The notes beneath the pieces are model-generated. The model searched no databases, had not been told where the DNA came from, and was given only the letters and a program-made list of their open reading frames with translations. Of a stretch of DNA of 64,000 nt, positions 33,162 to 46,796 are shown piece by piece. Source of the DNA: Phlyctochytrium arcticum (taxonomy: Eukaryota; Chytridiomycota; Chytridiomycetes; Chytridiales; Chytridiaceae). Made by a program: the position numbers and the translations under genes. Numbering within the stretch: the stretch's first letter is position 1; every line of letters begins with the position of its first letter. Location: assembly GCA_025602905.1 (NCBI GenBank), contig JAHLKI010000004.1, positions 372,001 through 436,000 on the forward strand, written 5' to 3'.

Positions 33162-33323
33162 CTGTATTTCCGGAGGCAGGGGAACCAACGTTTTTTATGG
33201 ATGGCAATTTGTTTATAGAAGAATTTTTGGTTTTTATAAACTTTTATGTAATTAGTACGGTAGGAAACAACTTTTGTTTGAAAGTCATTGAGTGACATAA
33301 TAAACTTCAACACGATGTATTTA

Positions 33324-36168
33324 TCAAGAATCTGATTGACTAGTCTCCAATGAGAAGTAGTTTTCGTCAGTAAATGCTTCGTCATGTGGCAACATTGACT
33401 CTGTACTGTCTTCCGAAGAGTCCGCTAGTCGCTGAAGGCCCTCCATTCGGTGTTGTATGGTCTTATCTTGTTCCCATACCAGACTAGGCAGGCTGTGGCT
33501 GTACAGTGACGAGGCGGTAGAAACGGGTGCCGTGGGTGGCCCGAGAAGACGCGGATCATACACAAGCTCGCCATTTTCGTTGTGCATTTGCTGTTCTAAT
33601 CTTGCCAGCGCAATGCGTTCTTCCATGAATCGCCGGATGCGCAGGCGGTAGAGCATATTGTCAATGCAAAGCTCTATTTGGCAGCGATTTCGGAGTAGAG
33701 ATATCTCTACAATCCAATCAGTCCAGTTTGCGGGGTGAAAGTTGGTATTGTGATGACTTACGTGGCCATGTCGCTCGTTCGCCAAGGTTACTACAATATA
33801 TATACATTTCAGGATCTGGGATGCGAAAAAGAAGTCAATAAGGCCTTCGCAGTATATATGTGATAATAATCATTTACCAGGATTTCCAAGCAGTCGCAAG
33901 TAATCCACGTATCTGACCCATGGCACGATCGTGATATCACCAGTATACCGCTGACTCAGTATGGTTCGCATTCGATAAACAAGGCTAGATGATACCCCGA
34001 GATCGGACATCTAGAAATATCCCTATTCAGCTCTCAATCGCAGCGGAATGTGTAAACCACACACAGTACCTGGGAGAACCGATGCTGTACTTCTGATCTA
34101 ACCAAACTGGCAAACTTCTTCACCGTACGGGTAAAGAGACTGGGAGCGGGATTATTCGAGATAAACGGGACCACATGTGGATTGACTATAACGAGAGTGA
34201 GCAGTCCATCGTCTAAGTATTACAAATGTTTGACAGTAATACTTTGGCAGACAATGAAATGATTGACACCAAACATCTCAGATATTCTCGTCATGGGGAG
34301 ATCTCTGTATAGGAGTTCAGCGTTAATCACTAGGTCAGGAAGATGAAACGAAAAACACTGACCCTTCGACTACGTGGGACATGGTGATGGGAGGGGATCG
34401 TAAGTGAAAGTGCTTTCCCTCCAGTTACTCAATTAGTTTACCTGAGCCATCTATCCACAAATGTCCTGAAATTGCATTAGATACCGGCCCAAATCAAAGA
34501 AGTCATACACCTAGGCTTACCGGACGTATTCCATGGTACTAGCCCATTCTTTTTCTTAGCGAGCAGCGGACATGAGTTGTAAACAAAAGGAACCGCACAA
34601 GATGCCGCACTTCAAGCCAACAAGCGTGAGCAGCGATCAACCGGCTTGTGTGATATGCAACGACTTACACGGCCGACCATATAACCTAGAGGAGTCAGCT
34701 TGAGATAGTGTTCGTCCTGTGAGGGAAGTGTCGACATACCACATCAGGCGCAGTCAAATAGTTCAACAATCGCGGCATTTCATAGACGGTAGACGAGCTG
34801 ACCGTTATATTGAGTATTCTCCTGGTCCTGTTGAAAGCTTCCTAAGACCAGGTCAGCCTCTAATGAGTGCCCATCCATGTGAAATGACCTAACCTGGAAC
34901 GTGACATCTCCTCCAATGTTTTCACGCATTGCATCTGTAAAGTCTTTGACTCTGTATAGATAGCCTAAAACGGTTGAAAAACGGGAATAAAGATCAATAC
35001 TTCATAAAGGGGCAATGATCATATTCGTGTTAAAAACTACAATCGTCTCACCATCTTTGAAAAATCTTTTGATTTTCTCGAAAAAGCCTCCTATATGGTC
35101 AGGTCCATCAAAAAAGTTCTTCGCACAAGGATTTATTATTGGAGGTCCCAGCAGCAACTTCCTTCTCACGGACGCTTACGAGATTCACATTCCTAGGATC
35201 AAGCAATTGTGTGGCCTCTTCATCAGTCCGAGTGCAGAGGCATGATGCGATGATTGCACCTCCTGATGATCCACTAATGACTCGTGGGAGCAGGTTGGAC
35301 TCCAGAAGTGTTTTGATCACACCAATATGGCAAAGGGCTATGTGCAAATCAGTCATTGATATTTGCAATCTGAGACTGGAAGGAACACACCTAACGCTCC
35401 ACCTCCACTCAGGCAAAGAGCTGTCCTACCGAATGCCTGTTGGGTTCTCGTGAAAAAGTCATACTTTTGCTGAAGTGATATTTGGGGCGACTCCTCTTCA
35501 CAGATAAAGTGAAGTTGCCGGGTGACTTCGTCAATGTAATCATCTATCAGGAGTTTTGTTCCCACATTGGTGGTTCCGTATAGCTGCTCTGCTCATTTAC
35601 TAAGACGACTTGGTGGATATAGCTGAACCCATGCCATTCAACCCACCCGTGGATTGCCAATGTCCCCAATATTGCGTGTGAGAAATGTGCGAAGTATAAA
35701 GATTACGTTTGACATGTTTCCGGAAGCACGAGCTTTCCGCAATTGAGCCAGCCGATCTTGTACCAGCTCATAATCGTAATGAGGAGAAACCTAGAAGCCC
35801 CAATGTTTATTTGGATGATTGCATTGGCGCAAGATGCCTCGCCAACATACGGGATCCAACTTCCAAGCATCCATTCCCGTGAGCTTGTCCAGCATGGCTC
35901 CTGCTGCCGCCCATTGATCGTAATCGGTGGCAACCCCCATCAAGTGTTTGTAGTATGTGCGCAGGTCGCGGCGAAGCATCCGACGATAAATTTCCCCAGA
36001 CCAGTATGACAGAACGTCTGACACGACCGATATTGCTCCTTGAGCCATACGGCGTGTTGGTCTCTGGTAAGTAACCTGTCCACGGTTCTTGCTCTTCGTG
36101 TCCGGCGTATCCTCTTCGACCAAAACTTCCATACTGTCCTCTATGAGGGTCCTGGCGCGTTCTGCCAT
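33324..36168 (-). CDS. Patatin-like triacylglycerol lipase (Tgl3/4/5 family), many exons
   Basis: The first exons are 36168-35851, 35790-35647 and 35586 downward, with roughly a dozen more to the stop at 33324. The N-terminal DUF3336-like block includes WRAW-type helices around LTGMDAWKLDP and then YDYELVQDRLAQLRKAR. The patatin core has the oxyanion loop GGGAL, the nucleophile elbow GSSGG (Ser), and near 34450 the catalytic Asp in WIDGS. Introns split most motifs (e.g. GGGAL|ALCHIG). The C-terminal exon (33785-33324) has the helical RRFMEERIALARLEQQ and an acidic tail. Family members hydrolyse triacylglycerol at lipid droplets; some also have acyltransferase activity. Intermediate exon edges at 33.8-35.0 kb were only partly resolved. 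It is divergent from the acyl-CoA synthetase. Confidence 0.85.
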
Positions 36169-36454
36169 CTTGCGATTTTGGGGCTTTACGCGGCTGGCTT
36201 CAAGGTGTGTCTCAGTATTGAAAAAAGCAACTATAAGAGCTCATGTGTAGCAACTTCATGCTGTCCATTATGCTGGACGACAACTAAATGCCCACTAATT
36301 GCGTTAGGGAAAACTGGACTCCGTTCCGCTCAGCGGTAATGACACATCAAAATTGTGGCGTGGCCCGGCCACACAGAGCCAGCGACAGCGCAGCGATCTC
36401 CTGCCATCTCGTCGAAAAAAGCTGAACCGATCTTGAATCTACAGCTGAATAAGA
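36169..36454. promoter_or_regulatory. Shared divergent promoter of lipase and acyl-CoA synthetase
   Basis: Only 286 bp separate the two start codons. No clear TATA box is seen. GTGGCGTGGCCCGGCCACAC near 36355-36374 is a GC-rich near-palindrome that could bind a regulator of both genes. Confidence 0.5.
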
Positions 36455-39400
36455 ATGATTTCCGTCGACGGCTTAACCGTTCTGTTAGCTTCGGCCATAG
36501 GTATGTGCAGCTGCTTGTTATGGGTGGTGCCACCATCGAAATGCCAAACTCAAAATCGCATAGTCTTAGTCGGTAGTTTCGTATTCAAACGCAAGGCGCC
36601 CGACGTTCATCCGGCTGTTTTCCGGGAGCAAGCTTACGTATGTTGCATAATTTCATCGTTGCTTCCCCCTTCAGTCTCATTAAAAGCATCCTCAGATCGG
36701 AAAAACTCGCAATGAAGGAGAAACCGCGATAATCCGGAACACCCAAACACCCCACGGTGTTCCGTTGATGAGTACTTTCGATGCCACGACTAGCACAGTC
36801 TACGAGATGTTCAACAAGGCGATCAATGACTTTGGACCTCAAAAGTTTATGGCTGAGCGACATGGATCGCAGTGGGCTTGGTTGACTTTTGAAGAAGGTA
36901 GCCTACCATGTTCATTCTCCTCAAAATAGTTTTGCTAAACTGGATGTGAAGCTGGAAAGAGAGCCAAGCAGTTTGGGGCAGGCCTATTGCAACTCAAAGG
37001 GATTGAACGCCCGCAGCGTACGCAAGACACTGTTCCGGCGGGGTCGCAAATGGTTGGACTCTTTATGGGAAACTGCCCCGAATGGATTATCACCGACTAC
37101 GGTAAGTGCTCTTGTGCAACCCATTCAAATGAGTGGTTCATTGAAACATTGTCACGCAGCTTGTACCTTGTATGGTCTAGTCACAGTTCCATTATATGAC
37201 ACCTTTGATGTGGAATCGCTGCAGCACATTATTTCCCAAACCGGCATGACTTCCTTGATCGCGCATTCAAAGCATATAAACAAAATCTTTGACATTGCCG
37301 GCCGCACGAACAATCTAAAGGTAGTCGCTGCTTTTTCATTTTGATACATTGCGTTCTCACCAGTTCGTAGAACGTCATTCTTGCTGATGTATCTCAAATC
37401 ACTCCGGAGATCAAAGAGCGCGCAGATGCTCTTCAGATTTTTGTACAGACCATCAAGGAAGCCGAGCAGTAAGTTACACAAAAAGATATTGCTGATCATT
37501 ATCCTGACGAACAAACACATAGGGTTGGAAGCAGCAACCCAGCGGAGCAACTGCCTCCACGACCAGAGGATGTCTTTACGGTAAGCTCAAACGACTCTCG
37601 TCCCGCTTGGGAAAAAATCAGTGTACTTATATATGTTTCCTGCAGATTTGCTACACCTCTGGAACCACAGGATGTATGGACTTTGTGCGCGCGCCTTAAA
37701 ACCTGAACTAACTGAGATTGTTAGTGCCCAAGGGCGTTATGATCACTCATCAAAACATAGTCGTGAGTACTATTGCATCACAGAGATGTTCTCGCCTTCG
37801 CTGACTATAATCTGACAGTCAGGAGGAGCTGGTATGCTGGCCACCATTCCTGAAGGCTACAAGCTCAACAGCGCTGACCGTCATTTATCCTACGTGAGCC
37901 TGCTATTTTGGTACCTTCGTCTACTTCGAAAGTTAACGTGCTTATATAGTTGCCTTTGAGTCACATGTTCGAGCGCATCGTTTTTCACACTTTGGCCTAC
38001 TTGTAAGTTTGACCGGATTTTTCAGACAGATGCCGATTACTTACGGAGTTTCACAGAGGCTGCGAAATTGGTTTCTTCAGTGGTGATATCGCCAAGCTGT
38101 TTGACGACATTGACTCTTTCAAGCCGACACTCTTCCCGACGGTCCCTCGATTGTTGAGTCGCTTGTATGACAAAGTCAACGGCACGATCGCGCAGAGCGG
38201 TATCATCAAGAAAACGATGTTCAACTTGGCATACGAAGTGAAAAAGCAAACGTTGCGCAACGGCATGTAAGAGCTGGATTTGCCTTACGTTTGGTTTAGG
38301 AAGCTCACCCACCACTCGTCGTAGCATTACAAAAACTTCTTTTTGGGACAAGCTCGTGTTTGGCAAATTGCAGGCTCGCATCGGTGGTCGCGTTAGAATG
38401 ATGGTAAGCTCTTGCCATTTGCCATGATGGTCTACATTATATGTTGCTAATTTTGAAATATGTAGTTGACGGGAGCTGCTCCTATCTCGCCCGACGTTAT
38501 CGAATTTGTACGAATCGTCATGGGCTGCCAAGTTTTGGAGGGATACGGCCAGACCGAAGCGGCAGCTGCTGGTATGTACCAGCCACGAAAGGGACAATAA
38601 GGTAAACTAACGAGCATTTATAGGTTTTGTTACCAAAGTTGGAGATTACGAATTTCCCTGGGGCTCCCATGTTGGAACACCCTTTCCCTCTGTTGAAGCA
38701 AAGCTGGTAGATGTGCCCTCCATGGAGTATTACGCTACTGATAAACCGCATCCCCGAGGAGAGGTAGGCGTCAAAACTCTTTTCCAATCTCTACATTGCT
38801 GAATGTGCAACCAGATTTGCTTCCGCGGACCTCTAGTCATGAAAGGATATTTCAAGGAACCAAAGATGACTGCTGTATGCTCGAATTGTCGTTGATGAGT
38901 ATCTGCTTGCGGTTAAAGTTTTGACCCAACACAGGAGACTGTTGACAAGGACGGTTGGTTGCACACCGGAGATGTTGGCGAACTTCTCCCCAACTGTACC
39001 ATCAAAATCACTGACCGAGTCAAGAACATTTTCAAACTCTCGCAAGGGGTGAGCTCGACGACTACAAAAATTTATAAAAACAAATGGGTTATTAAAGCTA
39101 TCACTAGGAATACATTGCGCCCGAGAAAATTGAGCAGAAAATCAAGACGACGTAAGTGGTTTCAACCATTTCGGGAGAGTACCTCAGACCTGACCATTTT
39201 TTTCATTTACAGATACGTCGCACAGGTAAAGTTTGCTGAATGAAACGCTCGTTGTGATGCCTTGGCTTAATATGGCCATCAGCTTTTCGTGTACGGTGAT
39301 TCACTCAAGTCGGCATTGGTTTGCGTTGTTGTTCCGGACGCCGAAGCCTTCGTCCCCTGGGTGAAGAGCACCTTAGGGTTCAATGGCAGCTTAGAGGAAG

Positions 39401-39746
39401 CATGCAACAGCATTGCAGTCCGGGACGCTGTGATGAAGGATATGGTTGCTCTTGGAAAGAAGGTAAGTGGGCCATGAGTGAGCTCCGCAGCGTTGTGCTC
39501 GTGTTTAACTTTGTTCGACCCTCTAGGCCGGACTTTTGTCTCTGGAGATTCCCAAGGCTATCGTACTCAAAGCAGAACCCATGTCCGTTGAAAACGGGTT
39601 GCTCACACCCACCTTCAAAACCAAACGGTAACCTTTTGAACTTGTATCTTTTACATTCTGTTCCTAACCTCGCTTGTAGCAATATCGCCAAGAGATTCTA
39701 CCAAAAGGAACTTGACGCCATGTATGAAGAGTTGGGCTCGAAGTAG
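36455..39746 (+). CDS. Long-chain-fatty-acid-CoA ligase, about 15 exons
   Basis: Early exons are 36455-36637 and 36696-36897. The N-terminus holds a membrane helix ([20 protein letters not shown]). The AMP-binding P-loop YTSGTTG is split by an intron from [11 protein letters not shown] near 37.7 kb. Then come LPLSHMFER, the FFSGD block, [17 protein letters not shown] (A5) and WLHTGDVGE (A7), with [21 protein letters not shown] (A8, fatty-acid CoA ligase signature). The end has LTPTFKTKR with the catalytic-lysine region, and EELGSK. The enzyme makes acyl-CoA from fatty acid, ATP and CoA at ER, droplet or peroxisome membranes. I start at 36455 because exon 2 continues in phase upstream of the next ATG (36768). 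Its partner lipase is transcribed away from the same promoter. Confidence 0.92.
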
Positions 39747-39996
39747 GATGTACCGCTCAAGAGAAGTCATCATGACCTCGCTGCTTTTGCCTTTGATGTT
39801 TTCTTTTCTATTTTCGCTTCTTGATGGTCCCGTCATCAGACTTGCTCCTTTCCTTTTACAAAATGTCTGATCTTATATGCTTCACTTTGATGTATGTGCG
39901 ATAATTCACATAAAAATGCTTTGTTTATCAACGCCGCGTTGCGGAGGTGTTTTTAGAGTTTGAGCATTTTCACCAAATGCCTGCCCGGCCCTTGGA

Positions 39997-41387
39997 ATGC
40001 TCAGAAGAGATCCCAAGGATAATGCTCAGACTGCCTCTGCACAATCCTTCTCTGCAACAACACCGACCAAAGTACAGTCGTTCGCCACAAACCCATTCGT
40101 TGACGCGATCTTGCGAAGCTCCCAAACACAATCCACTCCAATCTCACAAACTCAGACGAGCAATGAGTCCACGCAGCACGGAAGAGGGTCGTCTCCCATG
40201 ACGGGACAGAAGGGACGCTCTCTACATCCCATACCTCTTCCTCATCCTATCCTTACATCTATTGAGTGTGAAACCGCTCTACAACTCCATGTCCGCAACA
40301 TCAAAGGAACATCAGTGTTGACCGTTGGAAAGCTCCCAGTTGTGAAGGCGGGCCAAGTAATGGAAATTGCCGGTCCTACTGGAGCCGGGAAGACCGAACT
40401 GCTCATGGTATGCTGGACTAGTCACCGATTCCTGAGTATCTGCTGATGTTTATGGACTTTTAGCGATATCTCTCTTACATCCTACTGCCACGAATATGGA
40501 TATGTCCATCATCAAGCACAGAATCATCACACCAGCATAATGGAATTTCTCGACGAGCTACTCCCTCACTTGTCCCCCTGAACGGTATCGCCGCTCGTGT
40601 ACTTTTGATTGACCTGGATATCCGATTCTCTGTTTCGGCGCTAGCCGACCTGATGCGGGCATACATACAAAGTAGGCTGCTGTCAGTTTTAAAGAAACTG
40701 CCAGAGGTTTCCGAAGCGGCCATTTCCGCGCTCATCAAGTCGTCATTGGCCAGACTCATAGTTACCCGCCCGACCACACCGACCAGTCTGCTTGCCACGT
40801 TACTAGCTGCACCAAGTACATTTCTAAAAGCCGAGATGGCTACTTCCACTTCCCCTGGTGAATCTTCAGAATCCCGCTTTGTGCTCATTGATGGTTATTC
40901 ATCCATGTATTGGTTGAATCGCGTTGACGATTTCGGGTGTGCTCCCGTGGGTGGATATGCGAATCAAACTCTCCCGTCCACGCTCAAACTTTCTGGGGTG
41001 CGAAATCCGACGTCGCGTGTCTCAGCGTATGCCGCCACTCCATCGCAGAACAGTGCGCCGGATTCTGTTTTTCGTAATCCGGCACCGGTAACTCCCACTG
41101 TTAATCACTCGACATCATCACACCGTGCTATCCTTCGAGCCATCAAGATGCTGAAGGCACAATGGGGGTATTCACTCATCATCACACGTAATGAAAGCAG
41201 TACAGGACCTCAGAGGGCAGGCCCCAACGGCGTCGGTGCGGGCCAAGGGGGATCCGGGGTCTATAAAGACGCACAATGGATGGCGATGGTTGATCGCTAC
41301 ATCACCGTTGGACGGGAAAATGTCAATAACCAATCCCAATTTACCTTTGGTAAAAAGCAGATGCGATGGCGAGAATATTATCCATAG
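39997..41387 (+). CDS. XRCC2: XRCC2-like RecA/Rad51 paralogue (444 aa)
   Basis: Exons are 39997-40407 and 40464-41387. A Ser/Thr/Gln-rich N-terminus of about 80 residues precedes the RecA core. Walker A is GPTGAGKTELL at the exon 1 end, and Walker B is VLLIDLDIRFSV. Then come RFVLIDGYSSMYWLNRVD (RecA beta-strand with an XRCC2-like Ser/Tyr-Trp block) and SLIITRNESS near the end. The order IEC/GKTE/LLIDxDxRF fits XRCC2 better than Rad51B/C/D or Dmc1. It would aid Rad51 filament assembly in homologous recombination. An unusual Thr/Pro-Leu-rich insert lies between Walker B and the next core strand. The gene starts about 250 bp after the acyl-CoA synthetase. Confidence 0.75.
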
Positions 41388-41603
41388 TCTTGATTTGTAT
41401 ATCCATAGTTAGCCACTACCATGTATATAGTACCTTTGCAAACTGTGATTTCGTCACATAGATTTAATAGATTAGCGTTGGTTCAAGTCGGAAGCGCCAT
41501 ACAGCAAAGATGTCTACACAGTACTGGGTGAATCCAATGATTCACAATATGAGAATAAATTATGATACATATGCGAAATAAGTGCTCGAGAGTAACTGAC
41601 AGA

Positions 41604-44565
41604 TTAAGACTCAAACTTTCGCTTCTTCTTTGTGGTCCCGTCATCAGCCTTCTTCTTTTTCTTCTTCTTGGACCCATCCTCCTTTTCACCTTCATCAACA
41701 TCCTCAACAGCAGCAGCCCCCTTCTTGCCGCGCTTGCGTTTAGTAGCCGAAATAGCATCCAAAACACCTTCCAAATCATTATCCATCGGTACCGCCTTTT
41801 GATCTTGAGGAGATGCAGCAGGTGTAATCGGCGTCGCTACCTCCTTGAAGTCTTGCCCGCGGGCTCGCTTCTTGGTCTTTTGGAACAATGAATCAATTTC
41901 GTCTCTTGATTCTTTGGACGGCGCATCAGGCGCTATCGTCTCCGAGTCAATGAGCATCTATTTAAAAAAAGAGACATGTCAGGAACGTGTCCAGTGCATA
42001 CACATGATAATGTATCAAATTTACCTTTTCAGTATTCTCGAAATCATGCGCGACGGCAGACTTTGGTTTCCGCTTGTCTTTACGCTTGGATTTCTTATCT
42101 CCATCTGTATCCTCCTTGTCCTTTTTGAGAGTATTTGCTCCACCAAAACCAAGCGCGCTCAGTTCGGAATCAAAAATATGTGTCGTCCACAGCGGGTCAA
42201 CCACTTCCGGTTTGTTCCCTTTGATCACTGCTTTACCGTCTTCGCCCTTGATGGCATTGTCACCCTTGAGGCCTGGCTGAGCCGCATCGCCCAAAATGTC
42301 GTCAAACATGGATTTTTTGCGATCAATTCCACTCAGACGTTCCATCCATTCTTCGCGCTGCTTGGCAAACTGGTCCAATCGACAATTGCGAACGACAAAT
42401 CGTCCAAAATGATCGTCGCGCAGCCGCTTGATTTGTTTGTTGAGATCTTCGGCAATCACTTCTTTCAAAGTAATGTCGGCAACCGCCCAGCACTTGTCGA
42501 CTATATGGGAGCCGTACTTGTTGCATGCTAATGTGGGGTAGTGACCGACAAACGTGCGAATAATCTTCCGCTTGGCTTTTTGATGGAGGCCTGGGCACAG
42601 CAGTAGTGTCTCCACGAGATGCGAACCGATGGGATCTTGTGACCATTTCAGAAAACGCTCCACGGGTAATGACATGAAGCTGGAAGACAAATTGATCAGA
42701 TGAGAACCTTGCAGTAACATTTCCAATACACAAAGTACATACCTATCGATCACAATCTTGGCTGGCTCGGCATCAAAGAGGAGCAACTTTTGAAGAATCA
42801 AACTGCCGTGCAGATTGGGCTTTGACTCGTCCGAATAGGCGTTGAGGGTTTGGAAGTTCAAAATGAGTTGAACGAGCATTCTGCGCTCATACAGGCCTAC
42901 GGTAGCGTCCGAGTCGTCGTGGTGATCTGGTAACAGCGCCATGGTAATGGCCTTGATGACCTCCTTCTGGCAAACCCGGTGCTTGACACATGCCTCACAG
43001 ATGCGAACGATCAGACCGGCCCTTGAAACCTTCATAAGACTTTTGAAGAAGGTCAAAATCTCGTCCATTACAACCCGCAACTGTGTTCCATTCCGTGTCT
43101 GCGCCAATAGTTGCTGGACAACAAAGTTCGAGACAGGGCCTTCACACAGCTCTTTAAGATGGGATCGGAAGTAGGTAAGGTATAATTGATGGAACAAGTG
43201 GGGAGGTGCGGCTTGGAGAATCTTCTCGAAGAGATGGGATCCGATTGTAGAGCGGATAAGGGCTTCAATAAAGGGATCGGTTTCCAGCATAGCAGTTTCG
43301 CTATCGATGGACAACAGGCGCAAAAGAAGCGGGCCGCGGGAAGAGGGGGAGGTTAGGAGGATTTGGAGGACGGGATTGGCGGTTGGGTTTAGAGAATACT
43401 GGCGGAGTTCAGAATCGGAGAGTTTACTGAGGATATCTTCGGTGATGGCCGCTAGGGCTTCACCAAAGGCTGGGGGAACTTGTGTTGGCTTGTCTTGATT
43501 GTGTCCGTTGCCACTGGTATTGGCAGTTGCGGCAGTGGCTTGGTTAGCAGTGGCTTCAGCCTGAACGGTATCTTGGAGCTGTTGCTGAGTTTGCCGACCA
43601 GCCTTCCACTTCTTTGACTTGTTACTGCGCATAGCGACTTCGGGTTTTTTGCCTGCGAGTACGCCAAAGACAACACGCACCAAGTGGGATGCATAGTTAT
43701 CACCCATCCAAAGTGCCCACTGGCCTTGACCTTGTTCACACATTCCCAGAATTTGGTCGTGCATAGTAGGTAGCTCTCCCACATCTGCCTTTTCCTCGTT
43801 CTCCTTATCTTCATCATCGTCCGCGATGGGAGGCTGAGCAATATCTCCATTCAACTCGCGCTCAATGATCGGCCCAACCTGTTCGAGCAGGCATTGTACG
43901 ACATGCGAAGCAAACTGATGCCGGAAGAGACCCGAAAACTCGCCGTTCAACCGATCCATAAAGACCCGCAACCGGAAATCGTCAGAGGATATCAAAAGCT
44001 TCTCAATAATGGGACTGCAATTGGGATCTGTGGCAGCAATGAGCTCTTTTCCGTCCAGTTCCCGGTACATGGCGTTAATAATCATTTGCCGTTGTTCAGG
44101 ATCTTCTGCGGCATCCAATTGCTTTTCCATCGTCATGAAATACGTCAAATCCTCCTGATCAATGTCTCCATAGAAGGCCTGATTCTCTCGTGCCAATCGC
44201 GCTGGCTCATAATCGGTGTTTTCCGTCTCGCGAGGACCAGAGCCCAGTGGGATGAAATTTGCACCGGATGCCTGGCTTGATTGGTATACTTCACGAACAG
44301 CAGGAGCAGCAGGGGCAATGACTTCTGGAGCCTTGCCACGACGACCACGACGAGTCTTTTTCTTCTGTCCTTCCGCATCTGGGGCCTTATTGTCGGCAGC
44401 TTCGACCTCGCTACGGCGTTCGACATTGGTCCGCTCGTCGTGGACGACAACATGTTCTGTCACACTAGGTTCTTGTCCAGAGACTTGCTTTGCTGCGGCA
44501 GCATCCTTCACCTTCTTTCCACCACGCTTGCCCCGGGGGCGTTTCTTCTTTTGGTCTTCGCCCAT
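41604..44565 (-). CDS. NOP9: Nucleolar pumilio-repeat protein NOP9
   Basis: Exons are 44565-42025 and 41957-41604, 964 aa, intron 41958-42024. The start MGEDQKKKRPRGKRGGKK is a basic nucleolar signal. Then come repeated PUF-like helices: FSGLFRHQFASHVVQCLLEQ, NYASHLVRVVFGVLAGKKP, FIEALIRSTIGSHLFEKIL, SNFVVQQLLAQTRNG, SQDPIGSHLVETLLLCPGL, CNKYGSHIVDKCW and DHFGRFVVRNCRLDQF. Exon 2 encodes a Lys-rich tail, consistent with nucleolar targeting. NOP9 binds the ITS1/18S 3' region and gates Nob1 cleavage in small-subunit biogenesis. It is longer than the yeast protein because of an acidic/Gln-rich insert (DDEDKENEEKADVG and the AEATANQATAATANT region). Confidence 0.9.
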
Positions 44566-45607
44566 TGCCAGCGTATTGTGTGTCAATTTCCACCAAACCT
44601 TTCAAAAACAATTCAATTTTCGACACTCGGAACACCACGTGACATACTACTGCGCCGACTGCGCACTCTACCTTCCCAAAATCCAAAGGCTGTTCTTTCA
44701 TATCATTTTTCATCACCTCACCAATGCTACTGCACTGTTTCCGAGAAACAGAGAATAAAGGGTGCCTAAAGTATTGGATTATTTTTAACTGTGAGCATTT
44801 ACGGAGTGTTTGGGAAATTTGAATTTGTCATTGGGAAGACCTGGTAACTTTTCGTACGGGAATTTAGCAAATAATACCAAGCTCCCATTACCTTGTCCAA
44901 TGGAACTACAAAACGTAGTTTAAGCTTAAAGGTTATTGGCATTAAGCTCTGCGGTCGGGCCGGATGGAGCCTTGGCCAGTCGTTCGATGGAAAAGAAAAT
45001 GTCTGATGCATGGCTATTTCCGGGCCGCCGACACAACAAAATAGGCAGTTTTTAGCAACGTTTTCTGCGCGGGATGCTTAGAAAAAACCTCTCAGGAAAA
45101 AATGATTCCGGAGACCGCTTTGGCGGAGTTTCATCAGCTGTGCCGAGGCTGGCCGCCAAAATCACTTGACCAAAATGCATATGCTGCCGCTACGTGACCC
45201 TCGGTTTCCAAAGTCTTTTTTTACCCTCCACTCTAAAAGTTTTTCCTGGATAGCTCCGATATATATATTCAGTGCTTTCTTGCTACTCCGCCCCCGTTGC
45301 CAAACTATCTTTTTCAGCTTTTCCAGTCAGACCGCTGCTTTTGTTTGTACTCGCTATTCGGTCAGAAACCTCCTTCCCAATTACTCAAAGCATTCTCGGC
45401 AAACCAAGTCACGGAGCCATACGCCGTTGTGCATTGATTTCACTTCAGTTTAGTTGAGCTAGAGCGATTCCTCGACTCTGTTTTCCCATATTTTCGTTCA
45501 AAAGAGGAGGAAGCGTAACAGCAGAGGCTGCAGGCAGCCACTTGCAGCAGTCCCTTTGAGCACCTTCTTCATCACCCAAGCACCACCAAATCCCCACATC
45601 ACAGAGC
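44566..45607. other. Divergent promoter region of NOP9 and GID4
   Basis: About 1 kb lies between the two start codons. A TATATATA element lies near 45261. T/C-rich stretches (45300-45600) look like the GID4 leader. No gene is seen. Confidence 0.45.
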
Positions 45608-46472
45608 ATGCCCGTCACGATAGACCGCATTGTGGAAACAGCAGCGGACCGTAAAGAACGGCCGACTCCCCAAACTCCTCTTCCACGACCCAAGACTCCA
45701 TCCAACATCCGATTGATCGATCGGCATTGCTGCTCACTCTTCTCCGGAAGCAAGTTTACCGGTGAGCAAAAGTGTGGGCAAAACTCTTACGACGTCAGTG
45801 TCGATATTCAGGTGGGTTTATTAGCCTGAAGAAATTCCCATTTGTTTATAGTTCAACTGGGGCTAAAAATTTCATTTTGTAGCATGTCGACCTGCAAAAC
45901 TCGTTCCTCTGCGGTTATCTGAGCATCAAAGGGCTGACTGACGACTGGCCAGACCTGTGCACATTTTTCGAAGCCGAGATTGTTGGGTCGCGATATTCGT
46001 TTTTGACCCGGAAATGGGACGCCGATGAGGAAATTGATCGTCAGCACTGGACCAAATTCCCTGCTTTCAAGGAAAATGAGGACGTTTTCAATGAAGATGG
46101 ATTTACCTATGACTTTGAAAAGAGTGACTATGTTTTCATGCGTTGGAAGGTCCGGTCTTGTCAACATGAATCTGTATTCCAAATTCAAAATATTGACTTT
46201 ATTTGTTTAGGAGCACTTCCTGGTCCCGGATCACCGAATCAAATCCATCTCGGGAGCATCCTTTGCCGGATTCTATTACATCATGTACCAGAAATCGACC
46301 GGCTCAATAACAGGCTTTTACTTTCACAATAACTCGGAATGGTTCCAGCATCTCAGTTTGACCCATGTACCCACTGTTTCTTTCCCAGGTGTGTAAACGC
46401 GCGTCTTGGGCTTGATGCTATGCAAAGCAATTTACTGATCTTGCACTGTTGTTAGCTTTCGAATTCCGTTAA
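45608..46472 (+). CDS. GID4: GID4/Vid24-type substrate receptor of the GID/CTLH ubiquitin ligase (221 aa)
   Basis: Exons are 45608-45811, 45883-46149, 46211-46388 and 46456-46472. After a short Pro/Thr N-terminal arm, the beta-barrel signature runs through [64 protein letters not shown], the WTKFPAF stretch, [36 protein letters not shown] and LTHVPTV...FEFR. All these are hallmarks of the Vid24 family. It recognises Pro/N-degrons on gluconeogenic enzymes and other substrates. The last exon is only 17 nt but restores the conserved end. Confidence 0.93.
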
Positions 46473-46796
46473 TCAGCAATCCCACTCAATTAGAACAACT
46501 TTTGCACTTTGATAGGCACCCCCACCCCTTCGACCGTCCGTCTCATTTTACCGTACCATTTCCCGGATCTTCTTGACATGGCTTTCAATTTGTAGTTAGC
46601 AACAGCATACTAAGCAACATTTATTTTACCCCCCTATTAACGTTCAACTGAAACTCTTTGACCTCAAATTTCTGTCCCTCTCCCTAATATTTAATTTCGT
46701 CCCCGCACAATTTATTCCTGTACTTTCAATTTCTGTCCAACATCACAATCATTTCTTTTTATTGCTCCTTGTCTCCGCAATTTGTATCTATACATA

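Noticed and set aside
42716..42752. Possible 35-nt intron in NOP9 (GTATGT...CAAG)
   Set aside because: Removal would break the frame, which is continuous through it.
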